The notes: generated by a model not told the origin, from the letters alone. DNA of 64,000 nt from Nissolia schottii (GCA_003254905.1 QANU01016478.1:307935-371934), one strand, 5' to 3'; counted from the first letter of the stretch, positions 26,041 to 39,926 are shown. Numbers and translations: made by a program.

Positions 26041-26852
26041 ATGCCTCTATTTTTTTTAAGATCACTGTATCATTCAACTAAAAAAATAAATTGAGATGAC
26101 TCTTCTCAGTTCAGTAAGGCACAATGAAAATCTATAAATCAGCATTATTATCTAAAGTGTAAAGATAAATCTTTGTGAAAGTTTAAAGTTTGTAAGACTA
26201 AACATATACAAGTAACTGCAGAGGAAAAGATCATTCTATTTCATCTTAAAATTTAATGAGTCTAACTTAACTCAAAATATTAGCTCGTAAAAAAAAAAAA
26301 TTGTGTAAACCGTTAGAAAGACTATGATTACTATATCACTCGGTAATGCGAGTCTCTTAACATTTTCCAAAAACAAGCATTTCTTTAATTTTTCAAAGCT
26401 GTTTGTTAAAAAGTAGCACAAGTGCCGCCACCAATGCGCTGCGGTGTTTGTCGTCCTTTCAGGCAATTCCTCCCCTTCACGGCATTGAGCATTGTTCGTA
26501 GTCAAGCTTGTGGGGCTGGGCAAAAGAAAGCACCACAAGAGTACGCATCTTTTATTTCCCTTTGAACAAGATGGAGTTTTTTAATTTGTACCATAAAAAA
26601 GGTAATTATTAACAAGGATCCTTCCCTGTTGCTGTTTGAATGATATGAAATGATTTGGCAAAAGTCCTTGTCATGATTTTGTTTGCTACACACAATGATA
26701 TCACAATTTCATTTATGTGACTGTGAGTGAGATGATCGATCATTGGACAAGAGTTAGCTGTGATTAAAATATACAGTCCTGCCATTTAGTATACGAGAAA
26801 TTTAGAGTATGAAAAGTCAAATGAGAAAATTAACATAGCATTACAATTACAC

Positions 26853-26854
26853 TC

Positions 26855-26887
<33 letters not shown>
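26853..26887 (+). promoter_or_regulatory. TATA box and (GA)n tract of the chitinase gene
   Basis: TCTATATATATATAG is followed directly by about ten GA units, ending 28 bases before the chitinase ATG at 26916. The TATA run fits a core promoter. GA tracts are common in plant 5' leaders; a regulatory role is inference. Confidence 0.6.
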
Positions 26888-26915
26888 GCAGGCGTATAGT
26901 CTTAACAAATCAAGC

Positions 26916-27197
26916 ATGGAGACAGGAACAAATACCTTTACCTTTGTAACCTTGGCTTTGCTGCTAGTGCTGAGAACCACCTCAGGAGACGATGTTGGCA
27001 CTGTAATGAGCGGTCCTCTGTTTGAGCAATTCCTCAAACACAGGAACGACGCAGGATGCGAGGCCAAGGGGTTCTACACCTACAACGCTTTCATCACCGC
27101 GGCTAAATCATATGGTGCCTTTGCCACCACTGGTGATGTTGCCACTCGTAAAAGGGAACTTGCGGCTTTCTTTGGCCAAACCTCCCACGAAACTACT

Positions 27198-27236
<39 letters not shown>

Positions 27237-28000
27237 ATCATGACTGCACAATAATATAATCTTTATTTTCTATTTATGAAAGTCGACTCACATTTAAATG
27301 TCCCTTATGTAACCCGTTCCACTGTTTGGTGTGGTTTCTATAGGAGGCTGGCCTAGTGCCCCAGATGGGCAATTTGCTTGGGGTTATTGCAAAGTAAGGG
27401 AAGGGAATCAGAGTGATCAGCACTGCACTTCACCGTCAGTACCATGCCCCCCTGGCAAATTCTATTATGGCCGAGGACCTATTCAGCTCACTAGGTTCAC
27501 ATTCCCTCTGTTTTATATTAAATACAATTAATATCAAAAAGGAAAAAAATACATCTATTTCTATTCTAAATTCTTATTATTCGGAATTTCTTTTCTCTGG
27601 TTAGTGACTTTTTTCCTTTCAATTTCTTAGCAACGCGAATTATCAGCAAGCTGGGAAGGCCATAATGGTGGACCTGATAAACGACCCTGACCTAATAACC
27701 AAAGACGCAGTGATAGCTTTCAAGACTGCTTTATGGTTCTGGATGACGCCGCAGGACGATAAGCCTTCATGCCATGACGTCATCACAAACAGGTGGGCGC
27801 CAAATGCTGCTGACAAGTCAGCTGGTAGGGCCCCAGGTTTCGGTGTCATCACCAACATCATCAACGGTGGGATTGAATGTGGGAATGGCCCCAATACAGA
27901 GTCCAATGATAGGATTGGGTATTATAAGAGGTACTGTGACATTTTGGGCCTCAACTATGGGACTAACTTGGATTGTGTAACCCAAAAGCATTTTGGGTAA
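26916..28000 (+). CDS. Class II chitinase (glycoside hydrolase family 19), 267 residues
   Basis: Three exons, 26916-27198, 27344-27494 and 27631-28000, join in frame (804 bases) with GT-AG introns. The enzyme cuts chitin beta-1,4 links by inversion and is normally secreted in defence. A signal peptide of about 24 residues (hydrophobic [11 protein letters not shown] core) is followed directly by the catalytic domain. There is no hevein domain and no C-terminal vacuolar extension, hence class II. Catalytic glutamates are Glu92 in SHETTG and Glu114 in GYCKVRE, 22 apart as in the family. GRGPIQLT and NANYQQ form the substrate groove; the usual NYNYG is altered here. Cysteines near the C-terminus (ECGNGP, KRYCD, LDCV) fit the family disulfides. 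Intron 1 starts with an (AT)n microsatellite right at the donor. AATAAA lies at 28073-28078. It looks intact. Confidence 0.93.
27200..27234. repeat. (TA)n microsatellite at a splice donor
   Basis: About 17 TA units begin with the T of the GT donor of chitinase intron 1 (27199-27200). The intron is only 145 bases, so the repeat is about a quarter of it. Confidence 0.95.
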
Positions 28001-29753
28001 TTTATTAAGTTGACCCAATGCTAGTGATGCCGTTATAACCTATAAGAATGAATGCTACGGTGTGTGTTATGCAATAAAGTTACCCATCCATGTCAGCCAT
28101 GTATGCTGCCGGAGAAGGCCCAATTCCGAGATTACGTTATTATGGGTTTTTAGGAGATAAAAATAGTTGTAATACCTAAATAAAATGTTTTGTTATTTAA
28201 AATATAATTTCATCATACATTTACTTATTTAAATGTAGCTCGATGCTTTTTAAATCTTTTTCATGTCTCCTTTGAAAAATAAAATTTGTTCGTTGAGTTA
28301 ATGAACCAAGCAACTTTATTAGAAAACACATTTAGACTATTTATTTTTTGGTTATAGACTCTCAAGCAATAAATAATGGCTAATGCTTGGTCAAACTTTA
28401 TCTCCTAAATTTATGAAAGTAATGTGTTGCACAAATTTTTGATAAAAAAATGTAACAAAAGTAGAGACATAGAAAGACGTGAAGAGTTATTAATTTATTG
28501 AAACATAAACAAGGTTATTTTTTAAAAAATCAAACATGTATCTATGGGAAAATTATGCTAAATAAGCAATTTTTTTTGGATAAATTTACCTTAAGCTGTT
28601 TTGTTTTAGGATTTTCTAAAAGCATTTTTGAATATTACACAAATATGTTTTTACCAAATTGATCATAACTATTAAATACTATATAACATAAATAATCATT
28701 TTATACATTTTTTAAAAACATTTTTATCATACAAAAGTAATATTTTCATATGATTTAAACAAAACAGATTATTTTTAAACATTTTTTGTTGAAATATTTA
28801 AACATAAATTAATTATCACATAATCAATTATGTAAAATTTAATTATTAAAATAAGTTAAAATTTTCAGTTTTTTCAAACACACAAAAATACATTAACAAA
28901 TAAAATAATGGAATTTATAAAAATGAAATAAAATAAAATACAAATATCTTATTGGGTGTCATAAGCGGCTGAATGTTAGGCAAGAAATCAAATTGATTGG
29001 TTTGTAGAGAAGGCAGGACAAAGAAAACATGAAGAAATTTATTGATATTAGAAGTGGAATGGATGGTCTATGTTAAAATATATAAATATATGAAATTTGA
29101 ATTGAGTCTTATTAATTTAAAAAAGATTTAACTTTTTTAATTTTTTTTATCTTTATATCTTTTTACATAAATAATTTTAAAATGAAAGGATTTATTTCTA
29201 ATTAAAAGAATATTTTAACCATCCATTATTGATTTTGGTGGCAAATATTCTTGTACACCGATCATTGATAATATTTAGGGCAACCGTAATTCTATTTTCA
29301 TACATCCATTTCACATGTTATTTTTTTCTAATCACACATACATATTTTTGAAATAAGTTTATTAGTGAACTTTAGTGAATTAAACCAAAAATGTGTATGT
29401 GTAATCATGCGCTAAGTTTTGTCCTGCATAAATTTATAGAATTTAAAAACTTGTAAGATTAAAATAAAATAAAAAAACTATCTTATTAGATGTTAGGGGC
29501 AGATAAATATCTAGGCGAGGAGATTAAATCAAAGTGATTACACAACCAAATCAACCCATACAATTTGTAAAATTGTGAATAAAGAATTAATTTCCAATCA
29601 CACACACACTCACAAATACAGCGTGCTTTGAGAAATAATCTTGACTTTACTCAACCTGGATGGAGTATCTTATTACGGATTCAGTGAGTAGGACATTAAA
29701 AAGAAATAAAAGAAAGTAGCGAAAAACTCGCCCGGTGCTTTCAATAATTCAAG
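28001..29753. other. Intergenic DNA between chitinase and chromomethylase, no gene seen
   Basis: It holds the chitinase 3' end (AATAAA at 28073) and then AT-rich sequence with no credible ORF. The part at about 28550-28900 has MITE-like AT-rich composition, but no ends could be placed. Confidence 0.55.
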
Positions 29754-29761
29754 TTCCCGCC
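29754..29761 (+). promoter_or_regulatory. Possible E2F site upstream of the chromomethylase gene
   Basis: TTCCCGCC lies 78 bases before the ATG, in an otherwise TATA-less stretch. It matches the core bound by E2F/DP factors, which drive S-phase genes. Function is inference from one short motif. Confidence 0.35.
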
Positions 29762-29838
29762 CAATTCGCACACTTCAAAATCCCTTTTCACATTCCCCCC
29801 TCACTCTCTGCCTTTTTTCGCTTCACCTCCTCCACGCT

Positions 29839-32800
29839 ATGGGTAAGCGTGGAATACCCGAACCCTCAAACAACCAACACGACGCCGTTTCTCTCATCCC
29901 CTCCGAAAGTAAGAAGAAGGTGAAGATCTCCGCCGCCGACGCCGACGCCGCCGAATCGTGTTTCGTCGGAAAGCCGATTCCGCAAAACGATGCCCGCTCC
30001 AAGTGGCCCAAGCGCTACTCCTCCAAGGTACCTCTTCTTCACACTCACTATTCTCTTTCCATTTTCTTGCTCATTTTTGTCTTGTATGAATAACCAGGTG
30101 GAAAAGAAGGATGGAGCTGGAAACGCGTGAGTTTCGACATTTCCGTATTTTCATTCTTTTTTATTCTATTCGATTCTCTGTGAGTTGAGAACTTTTAAAC
30201 GTGGTTGCGCTGCTGCAGGGGACCGGCCGAAAACGGCGACGTTTTGAAGGCCAAGTGTCATTACCGTCAAGCTAGAGTAGATGGCGTCCTGTACAATCTT
30301 AATGACTATGCTTATGTCAAGGTATTCTTCTCATTTTTTTTTCATTCCTTCTTTTCTTTTCCATGTGATTTGCGTTTGTTGATGTTATGCTGCCCTAATT
30401 TTCCGCTGGAAGTAGAAACTTGTCGCGACTATTTTTCATATTTGCATTAGTTCAATACAGAATCTGAAATTCCAAGAAAAATGGACATTTTAAGTTGGAA
30501 AATTGTGTAATAAGCGAGAAACAGATTTAACATTTACGTTCCATATTTTTTTTTTTTCAATTTTCCCCCTTTTATTGTGATTGTGAGTGATTTCTTTGTT
30601 TATTCGTGTGTAATATGACATTAGGCCGAGGATGGTGAGCCTGACTACATTGCACGGGTCATTGAGATGTTTGAAACTGCTGGTAATGAGCAATATTTCA
30701 CAGCTCAGTGGCTATACAGAGCTGAGGACACGGTCAGACTGCCATTTTTTTTTTTTAAAAAAGAAATAGTTGTAGTTATCTTTGTTTTCTGTGAACTGTT
30801 TACAATCAACGCTGTTTTCTTTGGAATTTTAAACGGAAGCAGGTCATCAAAGGCCATTCAGATCTTGTTGACAAAAAACGGGTGTTTATTTCTGATGTGA
30901 AAGATGACAATCCACTTGATTCTATAGTTGCCAAGGTCAAAATTGTTCAAATCTCTCCTAATGTGAGTGTTCCCTCCCCTCTCCTTTTATGGTCACATTC
31001 TTTTCCAAATACTTCTAGTGACCTTTCATGTAATTGGGTTGAACTTGAAAGAGTTGCAATTTACTTAATACAGGTGGACTCTGCTAAAAGGAAGAAAGCA
31101 ATTGCTTCCTGTGACCTTTATTACGACATGAGGTACTCTGAAGAATACAAAACCTTTTCTAACATTGTTAATGGTAAGAGGTTTGCATTCAGATATAATG
31201 ATTTGTATATATTAAGGTTGGTTTTTATGGTGCATGTTAATGAATTTGTTTCATTCAATGTGGTTCATTCTGATAATCCAGATACAGTGAGTGCAGAAAG
31301 TGATGGGTGTTCGACTATTTCAAGCGAATCTGGATGTCCTGGAGAACTTGATGGGGAGGCTTGTACAAATAATGAACCTGATTCCTCGGAATGGAGCTTA
31401 TTAGATTTGTATTCTGGCTGTGGAGCAATGTCCACAGGCCTTTGTTTGGGTGCAGCTAGATCTGGCATCAAACTTGCCACAGTATGTAGACTAAATTGTA
31501 CGAAGCAATTTGATGTATTTAAAATTGTTCTTTTAAGACTGATTTTAGATTGATTTTGATTTTGAATTCAAAGAGGTGGGCTGTTGATATAAACCAACAT
31601 GCATGCAAAAGTCTTAAGCTAAATCACCCTGAAACTCAGGTAACATTTTGTTGGCATCTTGTGGTTGGCACTTGCCATTTTACCTTCGTTCCTATGCTAA
31701 TGTTGCTTACCAAATTGTCAATCAGGTGAGGAATGAACCAGCAGAGGACTTTTTAAATTTAATAAAAGCTTGGGCTGGGCTTTGTGAGGAGTTTGCATTG
31801 TTAGGATCAGAGAGGTCAGATTTTAATCCAGATATGGATGAGGAAGATGCTAATGATGAAGTTGATAATATGAATGATGAAGCTCCAAAAAGTCCATCTG
31901 GTTCTGAGGAATTTGAGGTGGAAAGGTTACTTGCTGTTTGCTATGGTGATCCCAACGATGTCAAGAAACCAGGATTATATTTTAAAGTATGTTGGCTTCA
32001 AACTTGCACAATACATTACTTGATTTACATGTTTAGTTTTAGGTTGGCATTAGAATTAGCTCAAACATGTAAAATTTTGTTGCTCTTTCTGATACTTTTA
32101 AGTTTCCATGGTGTCTATTTAATAGAAAAATAAATGCCAGCATGAATATAAATTTATTTAGGTGATAAGACAAGTATGCCATTACAACCTAATGCAACTA
32201 TCAAAAAATTTAGGTTTAAATAGACATAACTCCCATCTTCTTTCAAGCTGGGGATTTATTAGAGTAAAGTAAATTTTGTGATTTCTATGTGTTATTGGAT
32301 CCTACTTTAGAATTGCACTTTTATCAGTTGGTCTTGTATTTATTCATTAAATTGAAACATGAATTGTGATTTATTGGTGATAGATAATTGATATGTGGAC
32401 ATATTTTGTGCAGTGAAAATTTTGTAATTCATCATGATTTGTTTTTACATTTATTCTTGTATTCATTCAGGTACGTTGGAAGGGTTATGATTCCAGTGAG
32501 GACACATGGGAGCCACTAGAGGGCATGAGGTATACTCTTGTTATTGGAATATTGATATTGATGTTGATTCTCCCTATAAGAGGTTCATATGTTATATATT
32601 ACATGATATTTCAAACCGTTGTTCTACAAGATTTTAATTGAGATAATGTCTACACCCCAGTGATTGCAAGGAAGTTTTGGAAGAGTTTGTGAAAAAAGGA
32701 TATAAGAAAAAGTTATTGCCTCTTCCGGTGAGTCTCTTCATATCTCTTTTGGTGGATACATGCAAGACTTCTTTAACCTGATATTCTCTCTCATATGGTT

Positions 32801-35777
32801 AGTCTATTGATTTTGTAATACTTGTGCAGGGTGATGTAGATTTTATTTGTGGGGGACCCCCATGTCAAGGTGTTAGTGGCTTCAACCGTTTTAGGAACCC
32901 TGAAGCTCCGTTAACTGATCTAAAAAATCGGCAACTTCTTGTGTATATGGATATTATTGATTATTTGAAGCCAAAATATGTACTCATGGAGAATGTGGTT
33001 GATATTTTGAAATTTGCTGGTGGTTTTTTGGGCCGTTATGCCATTGGCCGTCTAGTGGCTATGAATTATCAAGCAAGAATGGCTATCATGGCAGCTGGCT
33101 CATACGGCCTCCCACAATTTCGTATGCGTGTTTTCCTATGGGGGGCTCTAACCACTCAAGTAAGGCTATTATGAAGTTGTAATTTTGGTTTTTCATGGTG
33201 ACAAATATAAGTTCAACCTTGATGTTAAATGACAATGTTTTTAATTTAACTATTTTATTTATAGAAATTGCCTCCTTATCCATTACCAACTCATGAGGTG
33301 GTATCAAGAGGAGGGCCCCCTGTAGAGTTTGAAGTAAGCACTGATAGAATCATTAATGTTCGCGTTCCTGCTATTTTCTCAGGAAAATTGTCTTTTTTTA
33401 ATCAATGGGATCTTGCAATTGTCATAATGCAGGAAATTACAGTTGCTTACGACAATAAAGAAACTTGTAAGCTTGCTGGTGCTCTTTTTCTTGAGGATGC
33501 AATATCAGATCTCCCTCCGGTATGTAGTTTCTTCATTAAGTTTTTTGTTAAATTTGTTTGTTGAAGTAATATGCAATTTTGATTCCATTTTAATACTTGC
33601 TTTTTAAATGTCCCCTATCAATCAGGTTACAAATGATGAAAGCGAGGATGAAAGAAACTACGGGACAGCTCCTCGTACTGAGTTTCAAAGATTCATTAGA
33701 TTGAAAAAAAGTGGTTTGTATTTTTTTTGTTTACTTTGAGTTTTGATGTGTGCAATCTTGTTTGTATTTGGTTTTACGTTGTGTCTCATTGTCTGCTTGC
33801 GAAACTAAGTATTTAAGTCCTACCATTAAGTCATGGTTGAGTAATTTGTTGATCTCTGCATTGCTTTTGTTCTAACTGAATTGTGCCGTGCATTTACCAC
33901 ATAATACTAGAGTTTCCCAATGACTATTTCCTGATTATACCTTTTCTGTTTTGCAGAGATCTTTATTGTGCCTACTGCTCAGAGCAAACTAGGTAGAGTT
34001 CTGTACGATCATCGTCCTCTGCAATTAAACAAGGATGATTATGACAGAGTTTGCCAGATTCCCATGAAAAAGGTATCATGACTTTATTTGCTGTTAGAAT
34101 TTTTTTTAACATCAGTGTGAAAGTTAGGTGATGCCTGTTTACTTTCTTTTAGGGGGCAAACTTCAGGGACCTACCTGGGGTACTTGTGAAAGACAACAAA
34201 GTTGAATGGGATCCCTCAGTTGAAAGAGTATTGCTAGAGTCTGGGAAGCCTTTGGTACTGATCTTGTTCTGTCACCTAATTCTAGGGACATTTATGTCTA
34301 GTCCATTGTTGAATTCCAAAACATCTTCTGTAATTTATATTTGTATTCTTTTCTTGCATAGGTTCCTGATTATGCCATGTCATTTGTTCGCGGAACCTCC
34401 TCTAAGTAAGTACATGCATATTATCTGATTTCTGATGTTTTATATCTTTGTTCTCTTTCTTTTTCGAAACTCATTATTAACATGCTGATCAAAACGCAGG
34501 CCATTCGGTCGTTTATGGTGGGATGAAATTGTGGCCACTGTCGTGACAAGGGCTGAGCCTCACAACCAGGTATTATTCGTGCGTTGTGCAGTAAGTACTA
34601 ATTAAATAATTAATGCTATCTAAGAGACTTGTTATTTGAACATAGCAAGTTCAACACATACATAGACATGTATAATATGTATAAAATGTAGGGTCTACCG
34701 TATATTCGTTTCCCATTTGATCTCTTTTACTAGAAATGTTAAGGTATTTTAATTATTTAGCTTAATTATCATTTTAACGATCACAAAAATAATATTATTC
34801 TCTTTTCTTTTCTATTTTGTCCCTAGAAGGTATCTTGATGAGATTGTTAAGAGAATAACTACGTTACTTTTTCAAAATTTTCTTATGTGTCGAGTTATGG
34901 TGCCGACCAAACTAGGTTCAAGTATAACTTTTTCCCATGGATAGGTCGTTCTCCACCCTTCACAAAACCGAGTGCTTACAATTAGAGAAAATGCGAGACT
35001 ACAAGGGTTTCCTGATTGTTACAAACTCTGTGGGCCTATCAAGGAAAGGTATGTTAAGCAGGTTTCTGAATCAATTCTCACTACATGAAAATGTCACAAT
35101 AATTGTCCTTTTAAAAGAATAAAAATTATTTTTTGTAAAAGTGCCTGGCCTTCCTTTAGTTAGATTTTTTTTCTTTTCGTAATCTAAATTAACAAAAAAA
35201 AAAAACATAGATATAATAAGGACTCGTTTGGATACATAGGTATTTTTAAACTTTTATAAAATCAAAAGTCATATTTTCATTTTTTTTTGTTTGGCTATAT
35301 AATTTATTGATTGCAGAAAGTCAATTTTAGTTGTTTTTTTTAAAAATAAAAATAAAATATCTAAAAGAGTACTTTTAATTTTTTTATTATGTATCTAAAT
35401 ACAAAATAAGTTATTTTTCAAATAAAAAATAGTTTATTTATAGTTTATTTATTTATTTATTTTTTTCTTTGAATAAAAAAAAACTTATTTTTCAAAAATT
35501 ACTTTTGCTGAAGGACTTAAATAAGTGTGTAGCTAAACTGGCCCTAAGTCAGCTCAAATAAGTCTTCCCAATTTTTGGCACTCAATGGTACCATCTGTAA
35601 TACAGATACATGCAAGTTGGAAACGCTGTTGCTGTACCTGTAGCTCTTGCGCTTGGATACACATTTGGTTTGGCCTGCCAAGGTTTGTGTGATGACAAGC
35701 CTTTGACAACCCTTCCCTTTAGCTATCCAGCTTGTCTTACTCGTTCCTCCATTTCTGAAATTGAGAATGATGACTAA
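29839..35777 (+). CDS. CMT3: Chromomethylase (plant CHG DNA methyltransferase, CMT3-like), 827 residues
   Basis: Makes 5-methylcytosine, mainly at CHG sites, reading H3K9 methylation. 21 exons join in frame: 29839-30027, 30098-30126, 30219-30321, 30625-30732, 30843-30962, 31074-31173, 31282-31481, 31574-31639, 31726-31986, 32471-32529, 32661-32727, 32830-33159, 33265-33333, 33433-33519, 33626-33713, 33957-34072, 34153-34254, 34362-34405, 34500-34569, 34945-35048, 35606-35777. Domains in order: short basic N-terminus; BAH (about 85-235); motif [10 protein letters not shown] (about 256-264), binding AdoMet; chromodomain (about 366-430, [20 protein letters not shown]) between motifs I and IV as in this family; motif IV GGPPCQG with catalytic Cys446; motif VI ENV (Glu488); motif VIII near 508-530; motif [10 protein letters not shown] (about 774). 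Length matches Arabidopsis CMT3 (839); CMT2 has a much longer N-terminus, CMT1 is less well excluded. No break seen. Confidence 0.93.
35220..35544. mobile_element. PIF/Tourist-like MITE, 325 bp, in chromomethylase intron 20
   Basis: Left end GGACTCGTTTGGATACA and right end TGTAGCTAAACTGGCCC form imperfect inverted repeats, with TAA on both sides (35217-35219, 35545-35547). It is AT-rich and non-coding. It sits about 60 bases upstream of the last exon of the chromomethylase gene. Confidence 0.65.
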
Positions 35778-38700
35778 ATCCACTTGATGAGGTTACCTAC
35801 ACACCCATTCTCCCCATTTTGGTAAAATTTTCCATTCTATTCTGAGTTTCCATTTTATGTTAGGAGTGTACACTAGGGGCGAAAAAGAAATGTATGTATG
35901 ATTGTGTAATTTACGCTTATGACCTTATTTAATGTGATTTGTTAGATTCATGTTGCCATTGCTTCACCCCCATATTGTTTGTTCTATTTAAACGAAGCTT
36001 ATATACGATCTATCCCTTTCTTTAAACAATTGGACTTTAGAGTTAATGACTTTTGAATGCATTTCGTCAAAGTTCATGTTATATAAATATTTATTAATAT
36101 TAAGGATTGATGCCCGGTTCTAAGATTTATGCTCTTTTAATACCTTCCTACATCTAATCACATGAGTTTAACTGACGTGATGGTTGGCCAAATGCGTAAT
36201 AACATGGATGGCGAAAATTAGGTACAATATTATTGAATAGTAGACTATAATAATGCAAACAAAAATAGTGGTGTGCTTTATTAGTGTGTGGTTAGTTAAC
36301 ACACAATATCAGAGGTGAAGAATTACTCATTCTTGCTGCCTCCTTTATTTCCCTGCTAGCATCTTCTTCTCCTACTATCACCACATACAATTAAATTATT
36401 AATTTTAAACCCTCAAATAAAGTAAAGTAAAGGTTTAACCCCCTTTCCTTTTGGGTCCTTAGGTGTAGCAGCCTGGTAGAAAGTGAGTCAAAGCTTGGCA
36501 AAACTCACGGTTGGGCTCATTAGAATGAACTCAGATCTTGTTTCATTAACAAATGACTCTAATTGTTAGACTCAAGTTTAGCTCACTCAAAAATTAATGA
36601 GTAAATTACTAAGTCTGAGTTGACTCATTAATTCTTTTAAATTATAAATTGATTCTTTTAAATTTGACATTGAATTTTTTTATTCAACTAATCTTTATAT
36701 GGTTAGGCGTTTGGTATAATTTTTAAAACTTGACAAATACATATTCTATTTACAAATAATTTATATATCATAGAGATGATATAAAATTATTAACATTTGT
36801 TGATTATAACAAATATACAACATAATTTAAATTGTAATTCATGTTAAAAATGGTAATATTTGTGTGTTTATATATATATATATATATATTATTTTTTTGG
36901 AAAAATAATATTTGTATATATTTGTGTATGTGAAAATAGCCCATGACCTAATTTGACTTGATTTTGGCCCTACTATAGGGTTGACTCCTTGACAAAAATG
37001 AATTTTTTGGTAGTGTATTTATTTATACAATTATGAGCTTAATTTTCATTTATGTTAATGTTATTAGATTTAGTTGTTTGACAACGTAATTTTTTTTACA
37101 CTATTAACAAATAAAAATTAAATTCAGACAATTATACCTAATTTAATATCCTCTACGCCATTTTTCATTTCTGCCGCACACCCCCAAGCTTAAGTGAAAA
37201 TGAACCATGTAGTGGACATCAATACATGAACGTGGTGGTCTTTTTTCATATTTATGATTATTATAAAAATTGTAATGCTCGGCGGCGAAACGTGAACCTT
37301 GACGCCATGGGAGAATCGAATAAAGTTCCGTTAGAGCGTTCTCTCATAGTCTCTCTCTCTCTTGTCTTTATTTACTTGAAACTGATGATGATTGATTAGC
37401 TAATTGCCTAATTACAAGCTTTGCTGTTTATGTCTCCGTCGATTGACGTTCTGTTAAATGGCATTGATTCCACTATGAATAAATACGTGCAGCCATGAAT
37501 CATGCCCAAAGTAATAATATAATAATAGTACAAGACACATCGATCGTTTTATCCTTTTATAAGGCAGGTGACCTCTGAGATAGATACACATGCTTCACAT
37601 GCTCTATTCCCAAGGGGTCATGGATTCCATAATTAATTTTTCTATATCATAATAGATAATCATCAGTAGAATCAAAACTATAGACCTTCGGTAATTCTGC
37701 TAAAAGTGCAAAAGATCTGCCCAAGTCCTAGGAAAAGATTGCATAGTCGAATATGGACTTCTCTTATATGCCAAAATTGTTTTACAAACGGTTCAAATAA
37801 GACTCGTGATTTCACAAAAAATGAAAAGTGGTTGATAAATTTTGAGAAGAATTAAATTGATAGGAAGTGTCCTTTCAAAAGATGTAGTTGATGCATGTTA
37901 CTGAAAATAAAGGGGAATGCCTCTTGGGATGCATCACATCACATCACAGGGCCAACAAAGTAAGCCATTAATTCACTGCCAATGCCAGACTCTGCCTTAT
38001 TGTTCTTAAGTCGGCAACATCTCTCATATTCATTCGTTTTTTTTTTTTTTTTGCACCTGGAGCTTGCGATGAAATAGGTGTTTCCCCTTTATAATTTCAA
38101 TAACGTCATGCCTTCTAAACTAAAAAGATCATTCATTACCAATGTACAAGGGGGTGTAGACTACAGAACATGACATAACAGCAAGAAGCACACAAATTTG
38201 GAATATCACATCTTTTCAATTGTTAGCTAAAGAAACTCATCAACTCTGGCATCTTATTTGTGAATTATATGTATTATGACTATATGCTGACAAGCATAAC
38301 GTGCACCCTTTGATTAAATAGAAGGAAAAAAACATTATTTTAATCCTTAAGATATTTATACTATTTAAACTTGTTAAATTCCTTTTTATCAATTGTTTTT
38401 TTTTATAAGTATCTTATGTGTTACACCCTAAAGTAGGATTAAGCCCATCTAGGAGTGGAATAATTGGTTAAACCCATTAGTCTTTTAGTTAGAAATATAC
38501 ATAAGGGCGATGCTTCTTTGTAAGTCATATGAATTGAATAATGAAATAGTAGAATTAAATGCAATTCTTGGAGATTTAGATCTAGGCTAGAACATAATTC
38601 TATCATTATGTGTATCATTTTATTTCAATATGCATATTCAATGTATATTATATCATTTTATAGAATGCAGAATATCAAACTAAAAATATCTAGGTCAGTT

Positions 38701-39848
38701 ACAAAATTAAATTTGAATATAATTATATAAATTAAGAAATTTGGTTTACTACAAGGACTAACCACTAATATAATTTAAGTAATTGTAAGTACGGCAATAC
38801 AATGTGTTGGACTTGGATGCATGTGAATATTTGATTGAACATTTTAATTGAAAGATGTGTAAGTTTAGCTACAAAATGTTGCCAACTCCTAAGCTGTAGT
38901 GTATCAGAGAATATGATTCTTAGATACATTGATCTTGAAATGTAATGTTGTTCAAGCTGCAAATGCATGCAGAATAACACAACAGACAAGGAATCAACTA
39001 CTGTAACTAAACAATAAACATGTGATCATAGATTATTCCTATACGTACCCCCTTACCCTTAATTTTAGACATTTTCCTTAAGTACCCTTTCTTTTGGTTA
39101 CCCTAAACCCTTAAACACAAGACCAAACAAAAGTAACAGAAATTATGTGTTGTGATGTTTTTCATTATGTTAACATTTCAATTTCCAATGTAGAAAAAAT
39201 ACAAAGGTTGATTGCCCCCTTTGTCTCCCAATAACATTAAATTCACTGGCAAACACAACACCTTATGTCATGGTTTCCATTATTCAATGCCACTTAATAG
39301 ATTTAATTAAATTATAGCAAATTGGAGCAAAACATTGCTCATATATCCCCCCTCCATGACCCTCTTTAATGTAAGCCTAGATTCCAGGCCTACGATGTAA
39401 AGTTTAGGGTACAACCACTACATTTTTTGGGCTAGTAATTAACATTTAATTCCATCAATTACTTATCCTTTGACATAATACATGAATTGGCAATTCAAGA
39501 GATATCTTATATTATTGAAATAATTGTTTGTGGAGATGAAATTATTATGGGGAAGCAAGGAGCACATACCAGCAATGCACTGTATCCACTGTTTACGTTC
39601 TAAGAATGCTTGCCACAAATTTTCTCAATGTTCTACGTTGCCCCATCTTAGGCCATATGATTAATTAATTAAATCACTATAGAGCTAACCAAATTGCTGG
39701 CCTTAAAATGCTACAATTCCTTAAGAAACTCAAAGGGTGACCCACATAGCCATCACATGCACACAAACTATATGATATAATGCCCCAATAGTTTAATGTT
39801 ACACAAAAAAACATGGTACCAAGTTTTATGCTCTCCCATCAATGTTCC
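35778..39848. other. Intergenic DNA, no gene supported
   Basis: The first 150 bases are the likely 3' UTR of the chromomethylase gene. The rest has (TA)n at 36868-36889 and a T14 tract near 38037-38052. A small ORF at 37309-37398 begins in a GC-richer patch (about 37280-37350) but has no recognisable content. The ORF at 38765-38989 (minus) looks random. Confidence 0.5.
36868..36889. repeat. (TA)n microsatellite
   Basis: Eleven TA units in intergenic DNA downstream of the chromomethylase gene. Confidence 0.9.
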
Positions 39849-39857
39849 TATAAATAG
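39849..39857 (+). promoter_or_regulatory. TATA box of the first DUF241 gene
   Basis: TATAAATAG, 78 bases before the ATG at 39927, in good plant TATA context. Confidence 0.65.
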
Positions 39858-39926
39858 ATTGTATCAAAGGGCATTGTTACCAACACATTCTTCTCTATCA
39901 TTCAAACAACAAAAAAGAAAAAAAAG

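Noticed and set aside
26272-26693. ORFs of 88 and 63 residues on the minus strand upstream of the chitinase
   Set aside because: No recognisable domain, no promoter or splice context; likely chance.
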